From NCBI RefSeq assembly GCF_017571525.1, contig NZ_JAGETY010000006.1:248001-312000 (forward strand): DNA of 64,000 nucleotides, in the 5' to 3' direction. Source of the stretch: Hymenobacter sp. BT559. GTDB taxonomy: Bacteria > Bacteroidota > Bacteroidia > Cytophagales > Hymenobacteraceae. Both the position numbers and the translations under genes were made by a program. Below, in pieces: positions 8,363-17,129 of this stretch; position 1 is the stretch's first letter; every line of letters starts with the position of its first letter. The notes under the pieces were generated by a model. It was not told the DNA's origin, did no database searches, and saw only the letters and a program-made list of their open reading frames with translations.

Positions 8363-9586
8363 TTAGTCTTTGCTAAGCCAGCCCTTGCGCCAGAAGTAGT
8401 AGAGCTGCCCGGCCACGATGAGTGCCAGCACCCCTATTAGTATGGGGTAGCCCAGCGGCGAGTACAGCTCGGGCATATTGAGCGGCAGCAGGTGGCCGTG
8501 GCTGTCTTCGTGCTGAAAGTTCATGCCATAGAGGCCCACCACAAAGCTCAGCGGAATGAAGATGGAACTGATGATGGTGAGCACTTTCATAACCTCGTTC
8601 ATGCGGTTGCTCTGGTCGGAGAGAAAGAGGTCGGTGAGCGAGGAAATGTTGTCGCGGTAGCTCTCGGCCAGGTCCAGGGCCTGAATGGCGTGGTCATAGG
8701 CATCGCGGTAATACACCTTCAGCTCTTCGGGCACTACTTCTTCGGGCAGGCGCAAGATTTCCGACATCTTATCGCGCTCGGGGTACACCAGGCGCCGAAA
8801 GCGCACCACGTCTTTCTTGATGCGCAGAATGCGGCTCAGCAGCCGGCGCTCGCGCGGGGTGGCAAAGATGCTGGTTTCCAACTCCTCAATATAGTCGCCG
8901 ATGGCCGCCATGGTGGGGTAGTAGTGGTCGAGCACCACATCGGTGAGGGCGTAGGCCAGGTAGCCTACCGACCTGCGCCGCAGCTGGCTGAAATTGGCCC
9001 GCATCCGGTTGCGCAGCACATCCAGGCAGTCGTCGTAGTCATCCTGAAACGTGAGCACGTAGTTGGGGCCGGTAAAAATCGACAGCTGGTCGTCGTGCAC
9101 CGTGAGTTGGGGGGTAAACTCGGTCATGCGCGACACCAGAAAGAGCCGGTTGTCGTCAAACACTTCCACCTTGGCCCGCTGGTAGTCGCCGAGCACATCC
9201 TCCATTTGGAGGGGGTGCAGGCCAAACTCCTGCATCAGCTGCTCCATCAGGGGCAGGTCGCCGTAGCCGCGCACATCTATCCAGTGCTTGAGCTCGGGGT
9301 GCTGGCGCAGATAAGCAATGAGGTCGTGGTAGCGGTTGGTGTACTCGCCCTCTTCGTAGGTATGCTCATCGTACGACATCAGGAACAAGCGCGGCCGGAG
9401 GGCGTCGGGCTGCACGTGCAGCATGCCGGGCCGCTGCCCCACGTTCTGGTACAGCGCCTGGCGGCGGGCCTCCCGGTCGGGGTCGGGGGGCAAGTCCGTT
9501 AGAGCCTCTTGTTCCGGCTGGGCTTTAGCCGCGAGCCGGGTGCGCGGGGGGCTAGTGGGCACCGAGGAAGGGCGGGAAGGGTTCAT
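8363..9586 (-). CDS. corA: CorA family magnesium/cobalt transporter
   Basis: A 407-residue pentameric inner-membrane divalent-cation channel. The large N-terminal cytoplasmic domain contains the family segments around LMEQLMQEFGLHPLQMED and YPERDKMSEILR. Two C-terminal helices follow, with the signature YGMNF at about 353-357 at the end of the first and a basic tail (FWRKGWLSKD). The first 40 residues are a Pro/Glu-rich extension not typical of the family. The ATG at 9584-9586 is the furthest upstream. A single transcription unit divergent from the 9683 gene. Confidence 0.94.
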   Translation of the reverse strand: MNPSRPSSVPTSPPRTRLAAKAQPEQEALTDLPPDPDREARRQALYQNVGQRPGMLHVQPDALRPRLFLMSYDEHTYEEGEYTNRYHDLIAYLRQHPELKHWIDVRGYGDLPLMEQLMQEFGLHPLQMEDVLGDYQRAKVEVFDDNRLFLVSRMTEFTPQLTVHDDQLSIFTGPNYVLTFQDDYDDCLDVLRNRMRANFSQLRRRSVGYLAYALTDVVLDHYYPTMAAIGDYIEELETSIFATPRERRLLSRILRIKKDVVRFRRLVYPERDKMSEILRLPEEVVPEELKVYYRDAYDHAIQALDLAESYRDNISSLTDLFLSDQSNRMNEVMKVLTIISSIFIPLSFVVGLYGMNFQHEDSHGHLLPLNMPELYSPLGYPILIGVLALIVAGQLYYFWRKGWLSKD

Positions 9587-9682
9587 CAGTAGGTAAAAAG
9601 CAGAAAGCAGGGCAGCGGCGCGCGGCCCAGGTAAGAATTGCAGACCAGTTGGTGTCGTACTTTGCCGGGCTCTTAGCCGTTA

Positions 9683-10681
9683 GTGAAAAGTACTACTCTC
9701 CTTCCGTCGCAGCCAGGCTGGGCCGTATACGCCGACGAGGCCCCGGCTGGCCAACCGCCGGTCGGCCCGCGCCGTCCCCTGGCCTTTGCGCCCTGGCTCT
9801 ACCTCGAGCCGGCGCACCAGGGCTTGCAGCCGCACGGCCGGCCGGTGCTCAGCTTTTACCTCGAAGACGAGGCCGCCGGGGCTAGCGTGGCCCAGCTATT
9901 TGTGGTGCTCGATTTTGAGGGCCCGGGCCTGGCCAGCTCGCCGGGGCAGGCCCCTTTTGGCGCGGTGCAGCTGGCCCCCGGCGTGCCCGCCGCTGCCCTG
10001 CACCTGCTGCTCGACGCCGCCGAAGACCTCTTGCGGCAGCGCGGCCAGCGGCGGCTGCAGCTGCGCGGCTATCCCTTTTGCTACGACCCCGCCGGTGCCG
10101 CCCAACTAGCCGAGGCCCTGCGCCAGCGTCACTACGCCGTGGCGCTGGCCGAAGAAAATTACTACCTCGACCCCGCCCGCGACTACGAAGCTCACCTGCA
10201 CCCTAGCGAGCGCCGCCGCCTGCGCCGCTGCCGCCAGCTAGGCCTGGTGCCCGAGCAAGAGCCGCCGCTCATCCTGCCCTGGGCCTACGAGTTTATTGCC
10301 AAGTGCCGGCAGGAGCGGGGCCAGGCACTGTCGCTGCCCCTAGCGCGGGTGCAGGAGCTGTTTCGGGCGTTTCCAAGCCAGCACTTGCTGTTCTCGGTGC
10401 GTAAGCCGGGCGGCGAGTGGGCCGCCTTCACCATCGCCATCCAAGTGAGCGAAAGCGTGCTGTACAATTTTTACCCCGCTAGCCCCCTGGCTGATAACCA
10501 CATCAGCCCGGTGGTCATGCTCAACGAAAGCCTGCATACCTATGCCCGCGCCTCGGGCCTCACGGTGGTAGACCTGGGTACCTCTACGCTGCCCACCGGC
10601 CCCAATGCCTCGCTGCTGCGCTTCAAGCGGCACCTGGGTGGGGTGAGTAGCCTCAAGCTAAGCTGGCAAAAGGTGCTGTAA
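9683..10681 (+). CDS. GNAT/FemAB-like acyltransferase, hypothetical
   Basis: A 332-residue protein with a GTG start. It resembles the Acetyltransf_6/FemAB-like GNAT proteins found in polysaccharide clusters: an N-terminal half with LSFYLEDEAAGASVAQLFVVLDF, a basic helix HPSERRRLRRCRQLGL, then WAAFTIAIQVSESVLYNFYPASP and a C-terminal TLPTGPNASLLRFKRHLGG. The last segment is typical for GNAT-like transferases that modify cell-surface sugars. A TACTTTG sequence at 9659-9665 may be a weak -7 element. It is followed by a flippase and a GT2 gene on the same strand, which supports a role in surface glycan modification. Confidence 0.65.
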   Translation: MKSTTLLPSQPGWAVYADEAPAGQPPVGPRRPLAFAPWLYLEPAHQGLQPHGRPVLSFYLEDEAAGASVAQLFVVLDFEGPGLASSPGQAPFGAVQLAPGVPAAALHLLLDAAEDLLRQRGQRRLQLRGYPFCYDPAGAAQLAEALRQRHYAVALAEENYYLDPARDYEAHLHPSERRRLRRCRQLGLVPEQEPPLILPWAYEFIAKCRQERGQALSLPLARVQELFRAFPSQHLLFSVRKPGGEWAAFTIAIQVSESVLYNFYPASPLADNHISPVVMLNESLHTYARASGLTVVDLGTSTLPTGPNASLLRFKRHLGGVSSLKLSWQKVL

Positions 10682-10803
10682 AACAGCCTGCTTTCTCATT
10701 TGGTAATATTATTTTATTATACTCATTTGAACAACATGTGTTAGTATTCGCTATTTGACAGCTCCTGGCCTCGGTAATAGGATAGCTGAGCAGCTACAAG
10801 CCC

Positions 10804-10811
10804 GACCTTTG
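10804..10811 (+). promoter_or_regulatory. Putative -7 element GACCTTTG before the flippase gene
   Basis: GACCTTTG differs from TAnnTTTG only at the first base and ends 4 nt before the ATG at 10816. It would give a leaderless transcript. The AT-rich 130 nt upstream (10690-10750) are unlike neighbouring gaps. Support is limited because the first T is missing. Confidence 0.35.
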
Positions 10812-10815
10812 CCAC

Positions 10816-12066
10816 ATGGCTACTCCGGTTCGTACTATTTGGCAGGGCTTCGTGCGCGGGTCGTTGGGCACGGGGGTGGCCATCGTGGCACGGGCGGCCG
10901 GGGCCCTTACCCTCAACAAACTGGTAGCCCTCTACGGCGGGCTGGGCGGCCTTACCCAGCTAGCCCAGTTCCAAAACCTGATGGCCCTGTTTGGGGCTCT
11001 GCCCACCGATGGTGTGCAGGTGGGCGCCACTACGCACCTAGCCCCGCTGCGGCCGGGCTCGGGCCGGCACCGGGTTTGGTTCGGGGCTGCGCTGGCACTC
11101 ACTGGCGCTACCATACTAGGGGCCGGGGCGGTGCTGCTAGCCACTGGCGGTGCCGCCTGGCCGGTGGGCCGGGCTGTTTTTTTTACGGCTGGGATGCTGC
11201 TGATAATTACGCAGGCACTCCTGAGCACCGTGCTGCTGGCGGCGGGCCGGCGTGGGCCCTACATAGCGCAGGCCGTAGCTATCAGCCTGCTTGGTACGGC
11301 GGCGGTGGCGGCCGCTCTGGCGGCTGGCTGGCCCCTGGCGCGGGTGCTGCTGGCTTATGTGGGCGGGCAGGCGCTCACCTTGCCGCTGGCGGGTTGGGCG
11401 GCGTGGCACGCGGGCCTGCTGGCCGGGTGGCGCTGGCGCTGGCCTAGCCAGGCTGCCTGGCGCGGAATGCTCCCCTTTGTGCTGATGGCGGCCGGGTCGC
11501 TGCTCAGCGGCCGGGCCGTCGATTATGGGCTGCGCGCCTGGCTCATCGCTCATTTTGCCCCGGCCCGCACCGACTTATGGCAGGCCGTAGCCAAGCTTTC
11601 CGATAACTATACGCTCGTAATGACGGCCGTGCTCAATACGGTATTTTACCCCCGGCTGGCGGCCCTTAAAGCCACCCCGGCCCAGGCGCGGCGCTACCTG
11701 GCAGCCGTGCTGGGGCTGCTGGCTGTTGGGCTGGCCGTGGCGCTGGGCCTGGTGTATGCGCTGCGCGATGTGCTGCTGCCGCTGCTGTTTGCGCCGCGCC
11801 TGTTGGCCGCCCGCGAGCTGCTAGCCCCGCAGCTGCTCGGCGATTGGGCCAAGTTTCTGGCCTGGGTATTCCTATATTACTTGCTGGCGCGTGCCCGGCC
11901 GCTGCCTTATCTGGCTATGCAAGGAATAGCGGCCGGGCTTTATATTGTGTTGGTAGCCCTTTTTATCGGGCCTTTTGGGCTAGCCGGCGTTGTGTGGGCT
12001 CATGCGCTCCACTACGTGTTGCTACTGGCAATTTGCGCTGGATTATACAAATGGAAATGGGATTGA
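10816..12066 (+). CDS. Polysaccharide flippase, Wzx/O-antigen translocase-like
   Basis: A 416-residue polytopic membrane protein of the MOP/MATE-like polysaccharide flippase superfamily. It has about 12 hydrophobic helices over the whole length, and the N-terminus ALTLNKLVALYGGLGGLTQLAQFQNLMALFGAL resembles WzxE (translocation of lipid-linked glycan across the inner membrane). A conserved helix near WQAVAKLSDNYTLVMTAVLNTVFYPRL fits the superfamily. A GT2 gene follows on the same strand after 87 AT-rich nt. No ligase or polymerase gene is present, so the complete pathway must involve other loci. Confidence 0.85.
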   Translation: MATPVRTIWQGFVRGSLGTGVAIVARAAGALTLNKLVALYGGLGGLTQLAQFQNLMALFGALPTDGVQVGATTHLAPLRPGSGRHRVWFGAALALTGATILGAGAVLLATGGAAWPVGRAVFFTAGMLLIITQALLSTVLLAAGRRGPYIAQAVAISLLGTAAVAAALAAGWPLARVLLAYVGGQALTLPLAGWAAWHAGLLAGWRWRWPSQAAWRGMLPFVLMAAGSLLSGRAVDYGLRAWLIAHFAPARTDLWQAVAKLSDNYTLVMTAVLNTVFYPRLAALKATPAQARRYLAAVLGLLAVGLAVALGLVYALRDVLLPLLFAPRLLAARELLAPQLLGDWAKFLAWVFLYYLLARARPLPYLAMQGIAAGLYIVLVALFIGPFGLAGVVWAHALHYVLLLAICAGLYKWKWD

Positions 12067-12153
12067 CCTTTTGGGTATAATTTTATTTTATTTCTGTATT
12101 TAATTGATAATGAAGAGTGTAGATGTTGTTCAAAAGTTAAACAACGATAGTTA

Positions 12154-13044
12154 ATGGCTCCTCCGGTCGTCACCATTATTGCGCTCTGCCATAACCACGC
12201 GCGTTTTCTGCGCGAGGCGCTAGACTCTGTTCTAGCCCAGGACTATGCGCCGCTGGAAGTTTGGCTCGTCGACAATGCCAGTACCGACGGCAGCCCGGCC
12301 ATCTTGCGCGAGTATGCCGAGGCGAACCCTAGCTGGCACCTGCTGCTGCTGCCCGAAAACATTGGCAACTGCCGAGCCTTCAACCAGGCATTTTTACAAA
12401 GCACCGGCGAGTTTGTGGTTGATTTTGCCACCGACGATGTGCTGCTGCCCCAGCGCCTGAGCCAGCAGGTGGCGCTTTTTCAACGCCTGCCGCCCGACTA
12501 CGGCATGGTGTACTCCAACTGTGCGCATATCACGGAGGCGGGCCAGCTGCTGGGCCTGCACCACCGCCCCGACGGGCGCGGCCGGCTGAACCCGCGCCCG
12601 GCCAGCGGCTGGGTATTTGAAGACGTGCTGAGCCGCTACTTCATCAGCACGCCCACCATGCTTATGCGCCGGGCCGCGCTGCTGGCGCTAGGGGGGTATG
12701 ACGAGGCGCTGAGCTACGAGGACTTCGACTTCTGGGTGCGAGCCAGCCGCGACTGGCGCTTTCAGTACCAGGATGTGGTGACGACCCGCAAGCGCAAGCA
12801 TCCGCGCAGCATGAGCGCCCAGGTTACCCAGCAGCACGACCCCTACCTCGACTCGACCCTGGCCGTGTGCCGCAAGGCCGTGGCCCTGTGCCGCACGCCT
12901 GCCGAGGCGCGCGCCCTGGCCCGCCGCCTGCGCCACGAGCTGGCTCACGCGCTGCGCCGCCGCCAGTGGGCCGCCGCCCGCCAGGCCAGCCAGCTACTCG
13001 TGGATGTAGTCGGCCGGGTCGTAGGGCTGCGAGGCCAGGCATAG
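12154..13044 (+). CDS. Glycosyltransferase family 2 (GT-A fold)
   Basis: A 296-residue GT2 transferase. VTIIALCHNHARFLREALDSVLAQDY (residues 5-30) is the typical GT-A start, with VWLVDNASTDGS as the UDP-binding strand and D-x-D-like DFATDDVLL (about 89-97). VYSNCAHI and YEDFDFWVRAS follow (ED region around the catalytic base). The upstream gap is AT-rich and has no obvious -7 box. The last 51 nt overlap the 3' end of the convergent cupin gene. Likely partner of the Wzx-like flippase in building a surface glycan. Confidence 0.9.
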   Translation: MAPPVVTIIALCHNHARFLREALDSVLAQDYAPLEVWLVDNASTDGSPAILREYAEANPSWHLLLLPENIGNCRAFNQAFLQSTGEFVVDFATDDVLLPQRLSQQVALFQRLPPDYGMVYSNCAHITEAGQLLGLHHRPDGRGRLNPRPASGWVFEDVLSRYFISTPTMLMRRAALLALGGYDEALSYEDFDFWVRASRDWRFQYQDVVTTRKRKHPRSMSAQVTQQHDPYLDSTLAVCRKAVALCRTPAEARALARRLRHELAHALRRRQWAAARQASQLLVDVVGRVVGLRGQA

Positions 13045-13365
13045 CAGCACCGCGCCCGGCCCAAAGTGAATTTCGGGCCAGCAGTGAGGCGGCAGGTATA
13101 GCGCCTGGGTAGGCTGGTCGAGGCAAATCTCTACCGCTTCCTGGCCTTCAGCCTTAATTACTAACGTAATGCGGCCGTGCACGGCCACCAGCACCTGCTC
13201 GAGGGTGTGGTGGGCGTGGCGGCCGCGCACCCGGTTAGCTGGCACCTCCGTTATCCAGTAAGCCCTTTTGATGGCAAAAGGCAGGCTGCCGGCCTCGGCC
13301 ACCGTGAGCCAGCCGCTGTCGGCCGCGCCGTGGCTAGGGAGGGTAAAAAGGTAAGGACGCGTCAT
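12994..13365 (-). CDS. FdtA/QdtA (WxcM-like) cupin protein
   Basis: A 123-residue single cupin domain of the FdtA/QdtA family, which includes dTDP-4-keto-6-deoxyglucose 3,4-ketoisomerases for deoxy-amino sugars. The motif VRGRHAHHTLEQVLVAVHG matches the family's RGxHAHxxxxQ metal/substrate region, and the C-terminus LASQPYDPADYIHE matches the usual DY/DYI end. The ATG at 13365 is chosen because a TATCTTTG promoter element lies 17 nt upstream and family homology starts there, although the frame is open to 13611. Convergent overlap of 51 nt with the GT2 gene. Enzymatic activity is not proven by sequence; some members are only binding proteins. Confidence 0.85.
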   Translation of the reverse strand: MTRPYLFTLPSHGAADSGWLTVAEAGSLPFAIKRAYWITEVPANRVRGRHAHHTLEQVLVAVHGRITLVIKAEGQEAVEICLDQPTQALYLPPHCWPEIHFGPGAVLLCLASQPYDPADYIHE

Positions 13366-13382
13366 GCAGCGAGAATGGCCGG

Positions 13383-13390
13383 CAAAGATA
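13383..13390 (-). promoter_or_regulatory. -7 element TATCTTTG for the cupin gene
   Basis: Reverse complement of 13383-13390 is TATCTTTG, an exact TAnnTTTG match, 17 nt before the ATG at 13365. It supports this start over the longer open frame. Confidence 0.5.
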
Positions 13391-13441
13391 AGCCGGGCCG
13401 CCCCGGCCGCCGAAAAGCCCGGCCATTTGCCCAAAACTCTG

Positions 13442-13861
13442 CTATAGGAAGCGGGCGCGCAGCTCGGGCGTGGGCACCAGGCAGCTTTCCTGCCGCCCAA
13501 ACCAGCCGTAGCGATGCCGCGCCACCAGGCGGTACGCGGCATCGCGCCAGCGCTGGGGCAGCAGCCGGCCCACTGCGGCCAGCCGCCAGGGGCCATCGAG
13601 CTGGCGCGCAATGCGCAGCACCGCCGTCGAGTGCGAGTACAGCTGCCCGCCTTCCAGCAAGATAACCGAGTCGGGCCCAGCCGGGCTAGCGGCCGTGGGC
13701 GGCTGCCCGTGGGCCGCTAGCAGTGCCTGGCCCAACTCGCTCTGCAGGGCCGCGAAGCGAAACCGCCCGCGCGCATCGTGCCGAATCACGAACTGCACGA
13801 AGCCATTGCAGAGGTTGCACACCCCGTCGAAGAGAATGGTAGCGGAGGCAGAAGTAGCCAT
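13442..13861 (-). CDS. DCC family thiol-disulfide oxidoreductase (DUF393)
   Basis: A 139-residue DUF393/YuxK-type protein. The name-giving motif appears as ILFDGVCNLCNGFVQF (residues 9-24), with the CxxC pair in a thioredoxin-like setting. The C-terminal WFGRQESCLVPTPELRARFL is typical of the family. Role: presumed disulfide oxidoreductase; the substrate is unknown. It lies between the cupin gene (76 nt) and the OmpA-like gene on the same strand. Confidence 0.88.
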   Translation of the reverse strand: MATSASATILFDGVCNLCNGFVQFVIRHDARGRFRFAALQSELGQALLAAHGQPPTAASPAGPDSVILLEGGQLYSHSTAVLRIARQLDGPWRLAAVGRLLPQRWRDAAYRLVARHRYGWFGRQESCLVPTPELRARFL

Positions 13862-13935
13862 AGGAAAGCACGCGAAAGCACCACCTGCCCTAACGGCCGG
13901 GCGCCGCCAGGGTTGGCCGAGGCGGGCCGCGCCGG

Positions 13936-15075
13936 TTAGGGTAGCGCCTGCACCTCCACGCGCCGGTTGCGCGGGTCGGGCGAGGGGTAGAGTGGGCGCT
14001 TGTCGCCGTAGCCGATGGTGCTGAGGCGCGCGGGCTCCACCCCGGCTTTCACCAGATAGGCCTTCACTACCTCGGCGCGCTGCTCCGAGAGCCGCTGGTT
14101 TTTGCTCGATTCGCCCACCCGGTCGGTGTGCCCGGCCACGCGCAGGCGCAGCGCCGGCCGGGCCTTGAGCTCGGTCGCAAGCTGGTCGAGTGCCGGCTGG
14201 GCTTCGGGCAGCAGCTCGGGGGTACCTACTTTAAACAGCACCGTGGGCAGTACTGCCGGCTTAGCGCCTAGCTCCGGAAGGGCCGGCGCGGCTGGTACTG
14301 TGATGGGAGCCGGGGCGGCCGCCGGGGGCACTGAGGGCACGGGCGCCACCGGCGCGAGGCGCAGGGTGTCGGGCCTAGCGGGGGCCGCGGGGGGGGGCTG
14401 CCGGGCTAGCGGCGGGGGCGCCGGTGCGGTACTGCTTACCCGCACGGTAATGGGCACTACCGGGCTTTCGGCGGTGGCGAAGTAGCCCTGCTTAAGGTAG
14501 AACGTGGTGGTTGTGCGCAGGCGGGTGGGGTAGGTGTTACCGGTGGCTACGAGCTGCTTCAGGCCGGCGTCGGCATACCAGCGCACCTGGCGCCCCGACA
14601 CGCGCAGGGTAGTGAGCGCCCCGGCCGGCACGGTGGCAGCCGACTTCAGCTTGACGCGGTAGAGGGAAAATTCGCCGGTGTCGCACTCACCATAGTGCTC
14701 ATAGTCAGCGCGGCCGGTTAGCTTTTCCTGCGTCGCATCGTAGGTGAAGAGGATGGCGCCCTCGCACCAGTAGCGCAGCAGCGAGCGCCCGGTTTCGCTG
14801 AGCTTGCGCGCGTGCACCAGCCGCAGGCCGGCCGGCGTGGCCATGCCTTCCATCTGAAACGTGACCGTGGCATCGGGATGGTTGCCGTCTTCCTGGTAAA
14901 GCACCCCAAACAAGTCGGTGCCCGCCCGCTGCTGCACCCGCAGCACCGAGGGGCAGTAGCGGCTCTTATCCTGTTCATCTTCTACCCCCTGCCACACGCC
15001 GGCCAGCGATTGGGCCCCGGCCGGGCCGGCCAGCAATAGCGCAGGCAGCAAGTAAAGCCGAAAGAGAAGTTTCAT
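13936..15075 (-). CDS. Secreted OmpA-family protein with N-terminal unknown domain
   Basis: A 379-residue exported protein: signal peptide MKLLFRLYLLPALLLAGPAGAQ, a beta-rich domain of about 200 residues (SLAGVWQGVEDEQDKSRYCP...), a Pro/Ala-rich linker, then a peptidoglycan-binding OmpA C-terminal domain (RVAGHTDRVGESSKNQRLSEQRA ... GYGDKRPLYP ... NRRVEVQ). The Asp and Arg of the diaminopimelate-binding site are present. The ATG at 15075 starts the signal peptide; the frame runs open further upstream into the next gene. Likely anchors the outer envelope to the cell wall. Confidence 0.85.
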   Translation of the reverse strand: MKLLFRLYLLPALLLAGPAGAQSLAGVWQGVEDEQDKSRYCPSVLRVQQRAGTDLFGVLYQEDGNHPDATVTFQMEGMATPAGLRLVHARKLSETGRSLLRYWCEGAILFTYDATQEKLTGRADYEHYGECDTGEFSLYRVKLKSAATVPAGALTTLRVSGRQVRWYADAGLKQLVATGNTYPTRLRTTTTFYLKQGYFATAESPVVPITVRVSSTAPAPPPLARQPPPAAPARPDTLRLAPVAPVPSVPPAAAPAPITVPAAPALPELGAKPAVLPTVLFKVGTPELLPEAQPALDQLATELKARPALRLRVAGHTDRVGESSKNQRLSEQRAEVVKAYLVKAGVEPARLSTIGYGDKRPLYPSPDPRNRRVEVQALP

Positions 15076-15124
15076 GCAGCTAAAATAACAAGACCCTGGC
15101 CCGCGCAAAAATTGGCTAGCCCCG

Positions 15125-16207
15125 CTAGCTGCCGCCCAGCACCAGGTACTCGGCCACCAGGGCCAGCGAGTAGGCCGGGCACTCCCAGGCAATGTGGCTC
15201 AGGCGCCAGCGGGCCAGCCAGCGCGTGTGCGGGTAATAATTGAGCAAGGGCGCGATGCAGAACGCCAGCCCCCGGGTGCGTGGCTCTACCTCGGCCAGCG
15301 TAGGAGTAGGCCCTAGCAACGCCGGCGCCGGCGCTCCCAGGCGCAGCAGGGTGCTGGCCAGCAAGAGCTTATCCATAAAGTGGGGGCTAGCCGCCAGCAG
15401 CTCCGGCAGGTCGCGCAGCAGGGCGGCGCGGGCGGCGGCCAGCTGGGGTGCCTCGGCCGCCAGGCGCCCGGCGTGGTAGGCAATGAGCGGCACGGTGGCG
15501 TAGTATGGCGACACACCCAGTGGGTCGCGCCGGTACTCGCCCGAGGAGATGACCCAGTCAATCAGCGCCAGGCTGTCGAGGTCAAACTCGTTGAAGGGTA
15601 GGTTATTGCGTCGGTGCCAGAGCATGCCGTTCGACAAGGTGCTGACATCGAACTCGATGGGCATATACTTGCCAAACCAGGTCGAATAGATTTTGCGGCG
15701 CCGGAAGTCCTTAGGACCCGTGGTGGCCCAGCCAATCACGGTGTTGGCGTGGGCTTGCAGCTTGGCGTGCAGCCAGGCGGCATCGTGCTCGGGGCTGGGG
15801 TCGCTGAGGTACACCAGCGAGGTGCTGTCCACGTCATCGGGGGTAGCAAACTGCCGGAAGCGGCCCAGCAGGTAGCCGTGCGGAAAATGCTGGCGCGGCT
15901 GGGTTTGGTAGTAATTGTAGGTGGGCTGGCCGTTGGGACAGCGGTAGTGCGGGTAGGTGGCCCGGCCCCTGGCCACGATGGCCGCCGCCTGCTCCTGGGC
16001 GGCGGGCGGCAGGTGCAGGCTCAACTCCTGCAAGGTGTAGACGATGGCCGCCGTAAAAAACACGTTGGAATCTTCGCGGCGGTAGCGCAGGGATTTTTGC
16101 AGGCGCTGGCTCGGAAAAAGCCCCGGTAGGTAATGCGCATCGCCGGTCGATTGCAGAGCCGCGATGCGGGTAATAAGTTCGGATAGCAGGGCAGCAGGTT
16201 CGGGCAT
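15125..16207 (-). CDS. Unknown protein, all-helical toroid-like (prenyltransferase/squalene-cyclase-like repeats)
   Basis: A 360-residue cytoplasmic protein without signal peptide; not a family I can name. Helical segments alternate with loops holding D-x-D-rich motifs: FATPDDVDSTSLVYLS (about 135-150) and LPFNEFDLDSLALIDWVISSGEYR (about 230-255). Such FNxxDxDxxxL repeats plus GRFRQF resemble alpha/alpha-toroid proteins of the terpenoid-cyclase/prenyltransferase type. It lies 49 nt upstream of the OmpA-like gene on the same strand, suggesting co-transcription. Function is not inferred. Confidence 0.7.
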   Translation of the reverse strand: MPEPAALLSELITRIAALQSTGDAHYLPGLFPSQRLQKSLRYRREDSNVFFTAAIVYTLQELSLHLPPAAQEQAAAIVARGRATYPHYRCPNGQPTYNYYQTQPRQHFPHGYLLGRFRQFATPDDVDSTSLVYLSDPSPEHDAAWLHAKLQAHANTVIGWATTGPKDFRRRKIYSTWFGKYMPIEFDVSTLSNGMLWHRRNNLPFNEFDLDSLALIDWVISSGEYRRDPLGVSPYYATVPLIAYHAGRLAAEAPQLAAARAALLRDLPELLAASPHFMDKLLLASTLLRLGAPAPALLGPTPTLAEVEPRTRGLAFCIAPLLNYYPHTRWLARWRLSHIAWECPAYSLALVAEYLVLGGS

Positions 16208-16254
16208 TTGGGCGCCAAGTTAGGGCGGCCCCAGCTTGGCCGCCCAGGTTTAGC

Positions 16255-17067
16255 TTATGGATGTTCCGCTAGCCCTTGCTGATAAGCGCGAATCTTGTCG
16301 GCCACCTCCACCATCGGCGCAACGTAAATTTCCCGCTCGTGCGCCTTTAGGTAGTGCAGCAATTGGCGGTGCGCGGCCAGGTCTACGTTGAGCGAGTGCC
16401 CGCCGCCCACACCGTGAAACAGAAACACCAGCAGCGTGTGCGACTGCTGTGCCTGCTGTACCAGGTCTAGCATATACTTGCCATCCTGGCCGTTAATAGA
16501 GTAGCAATCCACATTGGTCAGGTCAACCTGGGCCGCCGCTTGCAGGCCGCCCGTGACACCCCTGGCGGCTACGAAGTCGTTTTTGAGCTGGTCATAAAAA
16601 TTAACGCCGCCAATCTGCCGGTCGCCGCAGGGATAGGCGAAGGTGCGGCGCGTTTTGCCATCAATGGCTTGTAGCAGCGTGTTGGTAGCCCTGATTTCGG
16701 CCACCGCCCGGTTCACAGTGTATTTGCTCAGGTCATTATCGGGCGTCACGAAGCTGCGGCCGGGCAGGCTGCCGTCGCAGGGGTGAAACAGCGCGTGATT
16801 GCCGAGCTCGTGTCCGCGCAGGGCCGCCCGGCGCCACTCATGCAGGCGTTTGACTACGGCTGGTGCTGAGCCAATGAGGTAAAACGTGCCCCGCAGCTTC
16901 AGCGAATCGAGGGCCGGCACCACCCGGTCGAGGTCAGCATCGATGGCATCGTCGTAAGTCAGCACCACGGCGCACTGCTTGTTGTTCCACACGCCGCTAG
17001 GGGTAGTTTGGGCCGTGGCGGCTAGGCTACTTACCAGAAGCGCGGCGGCCGCTAGCCCACGGTGCAC
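16255..17067 (-). CDS. Polysaccharide deacetylase (NodB homology), secreted
   Basis: A carbohydrate esterase 4-like deacetylase of about 270 residues. NodB motifs: VLTYDDAIDADLDRVVPAL (motif 1, the DD pair binding metal/base), HELGNHALFHPC (motif 2, H-x-x-x-H metal ligands) and FAYPCGD (motif 3). The start is uncertain because no ATG is in frame: GTG at 17067 gives a short signal peptide (MHRGLAAAALLVSSLAATAQ), while GTG at 17157 gives an odd extension and a 28-nt overlap with the ThuA gene. I prefer 17067. It follows the ThuA gene closely, suggesting one carbohydrate-related unit. Confidence 0.85.
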   Translation of the reverse strand: MHRGLAAAALLVSSLAATAQTTPSGVWNNKQCAVVLTYDDAIDADLDRVVPALDSLKLRGTFYLIGSAPAVVKRLHEWRRAALRGHELGNHALFHPCDGSLPGRSFVTPDNDLSKYTVNRAVAEIRATNTLLQAIDGKTRRTFAYPCGDRQIGGVNFYDQLKNDFVAARGVTGGLQAAAQVDLTNVDCYSINGQDGKYMLDLVQQAQQSHTLLVFLFHGVGGGHSLNVDLAAHRQLLHYLKAHEREIYVAPMVEVADKIRAYQQGLAEHP

Positions 17068-17129
17068 GCACGAAAAAGCTGAAAATGAAGTTGTAAGCAC
17101 GGAAAGTATACTAAATAAAAACCAGGTAG

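Noticed and set aside
10755..11447. 230-codon plus-strand frame overlapping the flippase gene
   Set aside because: Gly/Arg-rich, not hydrophobic; the overlapping frame encodes a proper 12-helix flippase.
13177..13665. Plus-strand frame across the cupin/DCC genes
   Set aside because: Arg/Ala/Pro-rich product with no domain, crossing two well-supported minus-strand genes.
15614..16129. 171-codon plus-strand frame opposite the unknown helical protein
   Set aside because: Gly/Val/His-rich shadow product; the minus-strand frame is longer and has well-distributed helical motifs.
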